In this document: positions 54,606-61,671 of the stretch, one piece after another
Layout: each line of letters begins with the position of its first letter
How positions within the stretch are numbered: position 1 is the stretch's first letter
Origin: Embleya sp040629175
Lineage (GTDB): Bacteria > Actinomycetota > Actinomycetes > Streptomycetales > Streptomycetaceae
Assembly: GCF_040629175.1 (NCBI RefSeq)
Contig: NZ_JBEXUX010000024.1
Coordinates: forward strand, 1 to 64,000
DNA: 64,000 bases
Reading direction: 5' to 3'
Program-made: the position numbers and the translations under genes
Notes under the pieces: generated by a model
What the model saw: only the letters and a program-made list of their open reading frames with translations
What the model was told of the DNA's origin: nothing
Databases searched by the model: none

Positions 54606-55231
54606 ACCGTGCCGCCTGGTCGTACATTCCCTTCCTCAACTCCACGGCCACGACAGTTCCGGCCTGCGCTCGAGGCGCCCGGCAAGCCTCTACTCAGGCG
54701 TGATCAGCCTTCGATGACACGAAACCGCGCCCGTCGAGGTTCGACGACATCGCTCAAGGTTCGATGACATGGGACAGCCCGACCCGTCGGAGCGGGGCGT
54801 TCCGGTCCACCGCAGTGTCGTGGGGGCGCTCGTGGACGGCTTCCCGGGTTCGGTGGGGCCCTTCCGACCGTGGCGGGGGCCGGTTCCGTCACGGTCGGGG
54901 GCGGTCAGGTGGGTGATCTGGGCGTGGACGGAGCGGTAGCGCAGCAGGAGTTGCGGGGTGCCCTCGGCGGCGGTGCGCACCAGGCGCCCCAGGTACTGCC
55001 GGGCTCGTTCGACACAGCCCGCAGAAAACCGCGCCCGCGGCATCGAACCGCGCCACGACACAACGATGAACGAACCGCCACCTCGCCGCCGATCGGCGTT
55101 CGGGACGTAGGAGGCGGATTCCCGACAGGACGACGGCAACGGGCGAAGCGACCGGCCCCACCGCCCGCCCGGTGAGTCGGGACCGCCACCGACTTCGCGG
55201 CCTCCGCCGCCGCTGCACCGCGTCGGTGGTT
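54606..55231. other. No recognisable gene; short direct repeats
   Basis: Contains three imperfect 13-bp direct repeats (CCTTCGATGACAC 54708-54720, GGTTCGACGACAT 54738-54750, GGTTCGATGACAT 54758-54770), which resemble repeated transposase-binding sites at a transposon end. No coding sequence was identified. Confidence 0.4.
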
Positions 55232-55682
55232 CTATCGGCCGTTCGGGTCGGGGTCTCGGGCGAAGGGTCGGTCGGTGCGGCCGACCCGGTGGGTGGTTTC
55301 GTGGGGGGTGACGGTGGCGTGGAAGTCCCAGAGCCTGGGCCGTTGGACCTGTTCCCACGCCACCAGGGCGTCGTGGACCTCCCGCGTCAGGTCGCGAGGC
55401 CCGAACCGGTCGACGTCGGCGCTCACCCGGTCGGGGGGTGCGGACGACGGCCCAGGAGGTGCCGGCGGTGTCGCCCAGCCAGAGTGTGCGGCCGTGGCCT
55501 CGGTCGGGTTCGAGGAGGTGGTGGACGTCGGGGACGCGCAGGGAGATCGCGAATCGGGGGTGGACGTCGTCCAGGGCGTCGACGTCGAGCGCGGTGGTGT
55601 CCCAGGCGGAGCGTTCCCACGCGTCGTCGGTGAGCAACGCCGCGGGGTCGAAGCGGGGGCGGCGTCGGCCGCGGGTGGGCAT
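55232..55682 (-). pseudogene. C-terminal part of a protein methyltransferase-like gene, frameshifted
   Basis: The first frame gives LDDVHPRFAISLRVPDVHHL, then GRTLWLGDTAGTSWAVVRTP. After about 55435 another frame continues VDRFGPRDLTREVHDALVAW then QRPRLWDFHATVTPH. This matches the C-terminal domain found after the isoaspartate-type methyltransferase domain in actinobacterial FxLD/RiPP-associated methyltransferases. The SAM-binding domain is absent. It lies downstream of the lasso cluster on the same strand but is not functional. Confidence 0.45.
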
Positions 55683-55797
55683 GAACGTGGGTGGACCCGT
55701 TGCCTCGGGGACGACTCGGAGGCACCGGATGTGTTTCGTTCTCGCGTGCCCGGCGGGACCGGTCGATCGGATCGAGCGACACCGGCCGCGACCGGGG

Positions 55798-56217
55798 TCA
55801 TCGCGGGCGCGGGGGGACGCTGAGTGTGAGGTGGTAGTAGCCGGTGGGTTCGAGTTCGCCGATGGGGGCGCCGTCGGCTTCCACCCAGGCGTGGGCGCGG
55901 AAGGGGCTGGTGCGTACACCGGTGCACCAGGTCGGCCAGGTGCCGCCGAGGCGGCACAGCAGTGTGGTGGCCAGGGAGCGTTGCAGGCAGCCCCGCCCGG
56001 CGCAGCGGAGGCTGACGGCGACGACGGCGTCGCGGGCGACCCGGGCCTGGGTGGAGGTGGCCGGGGTGGCGCCGGTGCGGGCCAGGAGCAGGGTGGTGCG
56101 GATGCTTCGGGGTGGGAGGGCGGCGAGTACGTGGGCTGCGGCGACGGCCAGGCGGGCGGCGACGCTCCGGCGCCAGGTCAGGGGGTGGCGTTCTTCGAGG
56201 GCGCTCGGGGTGGTCAT
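55798..56217 (-). CDS. Lasso peptide leader peptidase, B2 protein
   Basis: A 139-residue transglutaminase-like cysteine protease that cuts the leader from the lasso precursor. The catalytic cysteine is C77 (GRGCLQRSLATTLLCRLGG) and the histidine H109 (PFRAHAWVEADGAPIGE), with the aspartate probably D115, the McjB-type triad. The ATG at 56217 overlaps the B1 stop. It is the last gene of the A-C-B1-B2 operon. In actinobacteria the McjB function is split into separate B1 and B2 proteins, as here. Confidence 0.92.
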   Translation of the reverse strand: MTTPSALEERHPLTWRRSVAARLAVAAAHVLAALPPRSIRTTLLLARTGATPATSTQARVARDAVVAVSLRCAGRGCLQRSLATTLLCRLGGTWPTWCTGVRTSPFRAHAWVEADGAPIGELEPTGYYHLTLSVPPRPR

Positions 56218-56471
56218 GGGGTGGCCAGCTTTTTCTTGCGCAGGCTGTCGAGCAGGGCCGTGACGTCGGCTGCGGCCTGTTCGAGGGTGATGCTGTAGCG
56301 GTCGCTGAGGAGTGTGGCGGCCTGGTGGGCGGTGGCGCCGTTCAGGAGGGCTCCCAGGACCAGGGTGCCGGTGGGGTTGAGTTGGAAGTAGCGGCCGCGG
56401 CGCTCGTCGAGGAGCACGGTGCCGTGTTCGGTGGGGGTCGGGATCACGTTGGGTCTGAGGGCGAACGTCAC
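56214..56471 (-). CDS. Lasso peptide RRE protein, B1 (PqqD-like)
   Basis: An 85-residue RiPP recognition element that binds the leader peptide and presents the precursor to the protease. The PqqD-like fold is visible as TVLLDERRGRYFQLNPTGTL, then helices LLNGATAHQAATLLSDRYSI and ITLEQAAADVTALLDSLRKK. Its start overlaps the stop of the cyclase gene and its stop overlaps the start of B2. Confidence 0.92.
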   Translation of the reverse strand: MTFALRPNVIPTPTEHGTVLLDERRGRYFQLNPTGTLVLGALLNGATAHQAATLLSDRYSITLEQAAADVTALLDSLRKKKLATP

Positions 56472-58378
56472 GGCGCTCCTTGGGTGGCGGCGAGCGGCGG
56501 CCGGTGTGGGAGGGGCAGCTCACGGAGCCAGAGTTCGCAGGCCAGGGTGGGTTCCAGGGCGTTGAGCGGGCGGACGGTGGGATGGTCGCCGAGCAGGGTG
56601 GCGCGTACGGCGGTGTCGTCGATCAGGCCGCGGTCGGCCAGGGCGGAGTGTTCGAAGAGGCTGAGCAAGGTGGCGCGGTGGCGGCGCAGCCCGTTGTAGG
56701 CGTCTTCTCCGTATTCGCCTTTCGTTGCGCGGCCGAGGAGTTCGTCGGGCGCCAGGCCGCGCATGGCTTCGGCGAGAAGGGGTTTGTAGCGGTCGGGGGT
56801 GCTGCGGTGGTCGGGACGTACGGCCAGTGCGGATTCGATCACGCGGTCGTCCAGGTACGGTGCGGCGAAGTCGATGCCGTGCGCGGCCGTGAGCCGGGCT
56901 GCGTAGCGGATGGCGGCTCCGGCCTGCCGTACTCGCTCCAGGGTGCTGTGGGTCCCCCGGTCCGGGGCCAGGGGTACGGGGTGTTCGGCAGCGACCCGGT
57001 GGGTGTGGGCGCGGACGGTGCGCACCGCGTCCGGGGTGGCCCAGCCGGGCATGCGCAGTGGGGGTGTCCATCCCAGGGCGGGGCGGAACGGCGGGGGTGC
57101 CGGGGCGGTCAGGTGCCGGGCGCTGTCGTCGAGCCAGGCGGGGAAGGTGCGTGAGTCGGCCAGGGCGCGGGCCGTGGCGTGCGGGGGCCAGTGGGCGAGG
57201 GCGCCATGCCCGCGGGCGTGCCGCAGGGCGAGGAGGGGGTGGGAGCGGGCCAGGGTGTGCAGGTACGCAGGCGACGGAGTGAAGAGTTCGTCGCCGCCGT
57301 GCCCGCACAGGTGCAGGTGGGATCCCCGGGTGGCGACCTGGTGGATGATGTCGGCGAACCAGGCGCCTGCCCGTACCCACGCCGGGGGGCCGTCGCGCAG
57401 GACGAAGCCGCCGGGGCGGTCCAGGTCGGCATACATCGTCGGCGCCTGCTCGTGGTCGAGCAACAGGTGTGTGGCTCCCGGGAGTCGGTCGCCGAGGTGA
57501 CGGGCGAAGGCCATGTCGTCCCCGCCGGGGTCCAGTTGGGGGGCGCGAACGGTCAGTAGGGTTCCCGGGTGGCTGTCGGCGGCGAGGCAGGTCAGCGTGC
57601 CCGAGTCCATGCCGCCGGACAGGTCGCTGCTCGTGATGCCGTCCGCCGCGGCGGAGACGCGGGTGCGGACCGCCTCGCTCAGGGCCTCGCGCATCCGAGC
57701 GGCGCCCTCCTGGAGGGTCAGTTCCGCCGGGGGCGGGTGCCACCAGCGCGTGATGCGGACGGTGCCGTCGGGGGCGAGCAGCAGCCAGCAGTCCTCGGGG
57801 ACCTGCCGTACTCCCCGCCATACCGGGCGCGGGCTCAGCGGGTGGGGTGCGAAGGGGGTGAGCAGACGCAGCGCCAGCGCCTCTTCGTCCACGCCGGCGC
57901 CGGTCAGTCCGGCCAGAGTCGCCGGCCGGTCCGAGGCCACCGGTGTGCCGTGAACGTCGGCATGGAAGACCGCCCGGGTCCCCGAGAGGGTTCCCTGGAC
58001 GCGGACGTGGCCGTCGAGGGAGGCCACGAGATGGGCGCTGCCGGGAAGCCGCCGGGCCAGGGCGTCGAGCCCGGCCGCGTCGCGGGTCCGGGCCAGGGCC
58101 CGCTCCGCTTCGCCGGCGTCGAGCGGGCAGTGACCGATCAATGCCAGCCGGGTGCGTCCGACCGCGGCCGTCGTCAAGGTGCCGGAAAGGCGGCGGCCGA
58201 CCAGCCACGGCCGTCCCGACGCGTGTGCCAGCACGCGCCCACCGTCCGCGACCAGGATCCGGGCCGCGGCTGCCGCGTTGTCACAGTCCGGCAACACGAC
58301 GAACCCTGCCTCGACCGACAACGGCCTCTCCCGTTCTGGGCCCGGATCCTCGCCCGCCCGCCTGGACACGGCTGACAC
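56468..58378 (-). CDS. Lasso peptide cyclase, C protein (asparagine synthetase-like)
   Basis: A 636-residue lasso cyclase. It adenylates a side-chain carboxylate of the core and joins it to the N-terminal amine, forming the macrolactam ring. Residues about 20-210 are a glutaminase-like domain without the catalytic N-terminal cysteine, as expected for these cyclases. The synthetase domain has the ATP-pyrophosphatase motif DLSGGMDSGTL (residues 252-262) and later HGIDFAAPYLDDRVIESALA and GRATKGEYGEDAY. It starts at GTG 58378, 7 bp after the precursor stop. Confidence 0.93.
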   Translation of the reverse strand: MSAVSRRAGEDPGPERERPLSVEAGFVVLPDCDNAAAAARILVADGGRVLAHASGRPWLVGRRLSGTLTTAAVGRTRLALIGHCPLDAGEAERALARTRDAAGLDALARRLPGSAHLVASLDGHVRVQGTLSGTRAVFHADVHGTPVASDRPATLAGLTGAGVDEEALALRLLTPFAPHPLSPRPVWRGVRQVPEDCWLLLAPDGTVRITRWWHPPPAELTLQEGAARMREALSEAVRTRVSAAADGITSSDLSGGMDSGTLTCLAADSHPGTLLTVRAPQLDPGGDDMAFARHLGDRLPGATHLLLDHEQAPTMYADLDRPGGFVLRDGPPAWVRAGAWFADIIHQVATRGSHLHLCGHGGDELFTPSPAYLHTLARSHPLLALRHARGHGALAHWPPHATARALADSRTFPAWLDDSARHLTAPAPPPFRPALGWTPPLRMPGWATPDAVRTVRAHTHRVAAEHPVPLAPDRGTHSTLERVRQAGAAIRYAARLTAAHGIDFAAPYLDDRVIESALAVRPDHRSTPDRYKPLLAEAMRGLAPDELLGRATKGEYGEDAYNGLRRHRATLLSLFEHSALADRGLIDDTAVRATLLGDHPTVRPLNALEPTLACELWLRELPLPHRPPLAATQGAP

Positions 58379-58385
58379 GGTCCGA

Positions 58386-58520
58386 TCAGAACGTTCGTTC
58401 CAGGATGAACTCCAGGAGGTCCCCCTGTTGGCCGAGGGTTACTTCGGCGAACCCGCCGACCTCCACCACCTCGGGCGCCACGTACACCTGCTGCTCCGTC
58501 GCATTCTCGTATCGCTCCAT
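58386..58520 (-). CDS. Lasso peptide precursor (A), core GQQGDLLEFILERTF
   Basis: A 44-residue precursor. The leader (residues 1-29) has the YxxP recognition element (YVAPEVVEVGG) and ends with Thr at position -2 (VTL), both diagnostic of lasso leaders. The predicted 15-residue core begins with Gly1. Glu8 is the likely ring acceptor, giving an eight-residue macrolactam and a seven-residue tail FILERTF. Asp5 is too close for a standard ring. There is no cysteine, so it is a class II lasso peptide. GGAAGGAG lies 6 bp before the ATG. The upstream 58565-58640 is AT-rich and likely holds the promoter. Confidence 0.93.
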   Translation of the reverse strand: MERYENATEQQVYVAPEVVEVGGFAEVTLGQQGDLLEFILERTF

Positions 58521-59088
58521 GACCGGCTCCTTCCGAACTGCCCGGAGCCCGAAGCCAAGACGGGCCGTCCGAGCAAAAACGATTGCATAACCAACTTACA
58601 ATATAGGTACATTTAGCGCATTTCGTCGTTGATGCATTTCTGCATTGCTTTGTGCGAATTCGCAGTGGTGGTTGGTATGTGGGCGGTGATGTGGGCTGGG
58701 GTGTTGCAGGCGGGGTGAGAACGTCTCGTGGCCGTCCGGGCCGGGGCCGCGGGCGTCCGGCCTGGGGTTGTTGCGGTTTCGTCCGGAACACCCCGGGTGT
58801 GGCACATACCCTCTCCGTCTCAAGGCCCGGATCGTGCGCTCCGAACCCGGCGTACCCGACGACGGCCGCACGATCGTCGCCCCACGCGCTCCGGACGACC
58901 CGCCGGCCGCCGACATCCCGCGACCCGCGAAACCGACATCGTCCCCTTCCGGCCCGACGGGCGATATCCGAAGCGCAGGACTCCCGGGCCGTACCTCGTG
59001 CTGCGCGAGAGGAGTCTGCCGCCGTGGACGATCGGGCGTCCCCGTCGGACCCTCCACACCCGTACTCGGAAACGCCCGGGCTCCGGGT
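58521..59088. other. Promoter region of the lasso operon and non-coding stretch
   Basis: AT-rich between about 58565 and 58680, unlike the rest of the window, with a short inverted repeat TGCATTTCTGCA. It probably contains the minus-strand lasso promoter, although the -35/-10 boxes are not unambiguous. No gene was recognised. Confidence 0.4.
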
Positions 59089-59440
59089 TCACCCCCCCAG
59101 GCTGAACGCGTCGACGGGGATCCCGGACGTCTGACCGGGCATGGCGTCGGGGTCCCCGATCAGCATGCCGATCTCGGTGTGCATGTCGAGGGCGAAGGCC
59201 GGCGGCACCAGGTCGTGGACGGGATCCGCGCCGACGGCGGCGGCGATCTCCCCAAGCGTCAGCGGGCCGGACGTGGTCGCGAACAGTCGCAGGGGCCGTC
59301 GTGAACAGCGGCTTGCGGTGGAAGTCCTGCTCGCTCGCGCAGGGTCAGGACGGCTTGGGGGGCCTCCCATGTGCCTGTCATCGTGCGCAGTGTCGTGTTG
59401 AAGGGGGCGTCGTGCGGCCACACGAGCGATCCGGGGTCCC
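59089..59440 (-). pseudogene. Unrecognised gene remnant
   Basis: The last 65 residues of a minus-strand frame (LRLFATTSGPLTLGEIAAAV, then LVPPAFALDMHTEIGMLIGD, ending IPVDAFSLGG) show coding-type codon use. What looks like the preceding part (APFNTTLRTMTGTWEAPQAV) sits in other frames, so the gene is frameshifted. The family is not recognised. Confidence 0.35.
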
Positions 59441-60061
59441 GGGTCTCGGCCGTGCGCGCGGCCGAGGACGTGCGGGGCGCCGGGCCGGCAGCCCGACCCG
59501 GCCCACGAGGCGCTCAACCGCTGAGCCCGTCCGCAGCGAGCGCCGGCCCGAACTCCCTTTCCACCACGGCGCGTCGGCACCCGTCGGTGGGCACCTGTGC
59601 GACATGCACCCGGTTCGTCGCAAGGCCCGTTCCTCGGCACGGTGTCCGGGCAGAGATCGGTTCGTGGCACCGGTCCGTGCCTCCACGTCGGGATCACGAT
59701 CCATCGTCGGCAGCCCTCAGGACCCTCGTGATCCGGGCGGCCGTGCCGGTACCGCCTGCGTTCAGAACCTGTGACAAAGACGCGGAAAAGTCATCGTAGA
59801 CACCTGGAGTGTTCTACATTCCGAAGCCGTGATCGACCTCTGTGTAATCGCTCTTGCATGCGGACGGCGCATTCGGAACCCCCCCGAATCGGTCTGATAG
59901 CTGAACTTGGAACCACATCCGAAGCCATGGGTGAAACCCTCTTCAAGAAGTACGCTTCGGGAAAGCGGAACGCGCGCGACTCGCTTTTCGTTTCACGGGC
60001 TTCGGGAAACGCTGCACACAAACGGAGTGCGGCTATTCCATTCTTTGCGTGAGTGATTGTC
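59441..60061. other. Region upstream of the radical-SAM RiPP operon
   Basis: No recognisable gene. GC content falls from about 59800 onward. Confidence 0.35.
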
Positions 60062-60120
60062 TTGACGGTGCTTGCGCTCGAAGGTTAGTGTTCCGATTCG
60101 ACGAATTCGAAATCGTCGAA
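60062..60120 (+). promoter_or_regulatory. Promoter and inverted repeat of the FxsB-type RiPP operon
   Basis: TTGACG (60062-60067) and TAGTGT (60086-60091) are separated by 18 bp. Immediately downstream, at the expected start of transcription, lies a perfect 8-bp inverted repeat TTCGACGA-ATTCGAAA-TCGTCGAA (60097-60120), a candidate operator or 5' hairpin. The precursor ATG follows at 60176. Confidence 0.6.
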
Positions 60121-60175
60121 AACACGTGGGGGTCCCCTCGCGTGCCGTAGTGGACTCCGACGCAAGGAGGGAACC

Positions 60176-60352
60176 ATGAACGAGAACATTAGAAATACCG
60201 ACAATCCGAGCCTCGCCGGACTGGCGCAGACCGAGCTGGACAGCCTGTTGGAAAACGCCGGCCCGGCGTTGCGGCAGGCGCTGGAGCGCACGTATCTCGG
60301 CCGCGGCTCGAAGAGTTGCGGTTTCGGTTCCTTCATAGACGCCGATCTCTAG
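60176..60352 (+). CDS. RiPP precursor peptide of the FxsB/HExxH system
   Basis: A 58-residue peptide, too short for most gene finders. The ribosome-binding site GGAGGGAA is excellent. The leader (about residues 1-40) is an amphipathic, Leu/Ala-rich helix region (LAGLAQTELDSLLENAGPAL, RQALERTY). The C-terminus after Gly-Arg-Gly is SKSCGFGSFIDADL. FxSxx-type precursors of FxsB maturases carry Phe-x-Ser; here Phe50-Gly51-Ser52 is followed at once by Phe53-Ile54-Asp55 and a three-residue tail, so two adjacent aromatic-x-x motifs are available for cyclophane formation, and the acidic residues for hydroxylation. It has one cysteine (C48). Confidence 0.85.
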   Translation: MNENIRNTDNPSLAGLAQTELDSLLENAGPALRQALERTYLGRGSKSCGFGSFIDADL

Positions 60353-60373
60353 ATCGACCTCGTTGCGGATCGG

Positions 60374-60417
60374 GTGGGCCTCGGAGCGGGCATGCTGCCC
60401 AGACTTCCGAGGCCCAC
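60374..60417 (+). terminator. Intercistronic hairpin between precursor and maturase genes
   Basis: A perfect 12-bp inverted repeat (GTGGGCCTCGGA / TCCGAGGCCCAC) enclosing a 20-base loop that can itself form a small GGGCA/TGCCC stem. It lies 21 bp after the precursor stop and 39 bp before the radical SAM start. It probably attenuates transcription or stabilises the precursor mRNA, so that precursor exceeds enzyme. Confidence 0.65.
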
Positions 60418-60456
60418 TCGCTCCACAAGAAGCATGAAGTGTTTCGAGTGGGGGAA

Positions 60457-61671
60457 ATGAACACCTCGCGATACCTGCCGACGGAATCCGGAGCGGGAAA
60501 CGATCGACTTCGAAAACCGCTTCCGTTCAACGAGTTCATTCTCAAGATACACAGTCGCTGCAATCTCGCCTGCGACTATTGCTACATGTATGAAATGGCG
60601 GATCAAAGCTGGCGCGCCCAGCCCGGGACCATGTCCGTCGAAACCGTCGAATCCACGTGCCGGAGTATTTCCGAACACATCGCGACACATGCGATACCTG
60701 CCGTCGGTGTCGTGCTGCACGGTGGCGAGCCGCTCCTTGTGGGACATCGCACACTGAACGCCATCGCCATGAAGCTGCACGAGCACCTGGCCCCGCTCGC
60801 GGAAGTGCGTCTGGGCATCCAGACCAATGGCGTGCTGTTGGACGAGGAATTCCTGCGCATCCTTCGTCGCTGGCACATAAAGATAGGGGTCAGTGTCGAC
60901 GGGCGGGCAGCCGACCACGACCGGCACCGAAAATACCGGAACGGAAAGGGCAGCTACGTCGATGTCGAAAGCGGACTTGAAATTCTCCGCCGGCCGGAGC
61001 ATCGAAGCCTGTTCTCCGGGATTCTCTCGGTCATCGACGTGGCACACGACCCGGTCGGTACCTACCTGAGCCTGGCGAGCTTCGATCCGCCGGCGATCGA
61101 TTTCTTGCTCCCACACGGAAATTGGAGCGGCCCACCCCCGGCCAGGGGCGACGATCCGCAGCTCACCCCATACGCCGACTGGCTGATCTCGGTTTTCGAT
61201 GTGTGGTACGGCGCCGAGGGAGCGCCGCGCATCCGGCTGTTCGCCGACATCATCGAAACCATGCTGGGCGGCGAGGTCGCCTCGGAGACCGTCGGTCTGG
61301 CTCCGGTCCGATTGGCGGTGGTGGAGACCAACGGCAGTATCGAACAGGTCGACGCGCTCAAGTCGACCTTCCCGGGAGCCACTGAACTCGGGTTACGGGC
61401 TCGCCGGGACCCACTGTCCGAGGCCCTGCGACACCCGGCGATCGTGGCCAGGCAGACAGGTGTCGACGCGCTGAGCCCGGTGTGCAGGAAATGTCCCATA
61501 GGGCTCGTCTGCGGAGGCGGACAGTACACACATCGATTCAAGGAGGGGTCGGGCGGATCGGGGTTTCTGAACCCGTCCGTCTACTGCCCGGACCTCCTGA
61601 AACTGATCTCACATATTCTGCGACACGTCGGCTCCGAACTGTCGCCTTGGGTCGTTCCGGGGGATTCATGA
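60457..61671 (+). CDS. fxsB: FxsB-family radical SAM/SPASM peptide maturase
   Basis: A 404-residue radical SAM enzyme. The [4Fe-4S] site is C35-x3-C39-x2-C42 (RCNLACDYCYMYEMADQSW), and the SAM motif is VVLHGGEPLL (residues 86-95). The C-terminal SPASM region has C343, C346, C352 and C377 (CRKCPIGLVCGGGQYTHRF; NPSVYCPDL), in the form CxxC-x5-CGGG-HR-NPSxYC typical of the FxsB family. Such enzymes link an aromatic ring carbon to the beta-carbon of a residue two positions on, making three-residue cyclophanes. The ATG at 60457 is preceded by GGGGGA. It overlaps the HExxH gene by ATGA. Confidence 0.93.
   Translation: MNTSRYLPTESGAGNDRLRKPLPFNEFILKIHSRCNLACDYCYMYEMADQSWRAQPGTMSVETVESTCRSISEHIATHAIPAVGVVLHGGEPLLVGHRTLNAIAMKLHEHLAPLAEVRLGIQTNGVLLDEEFLRILRRWHIKIGVSVDGRAADHDRHRKYRNGKGSYVDVESGLEILRRPEHRSLFSGILSVIDVAHDPVGTYLSLASFDPPAIDFLLPHGNWSGPPPARGDDPQLTPYADWLISVFDVWYGAEGAPRIRLFADIIETMLGGEVASETVGLAPVRLAVVETNGSIEQVDALKSTFPGATELGLRARRDPLSEALRHPAIVARQTGVDALSPVCRKCPIGLVCGGGQYTHRFKEGSGGSGFLNPSVYCPDLLKLISHILRHVGSELSPWVVPGDS

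Noticed and set aside
55232..55682. Functional methyltransferase tailoring the lasso peptide
   Set aside because: The SAM-binding domain is missing and the remaining domain is frameshifted, so it cannot act on the peptide.
56468..58378. Asparagine synthetase for amino-acid metabolism
   Set aside because: It lacks the N-terminal catalytic cysteine and is coupled to a lasso precursor, an RRE protein and a leader peptidase, so it is the lasso cyclase.
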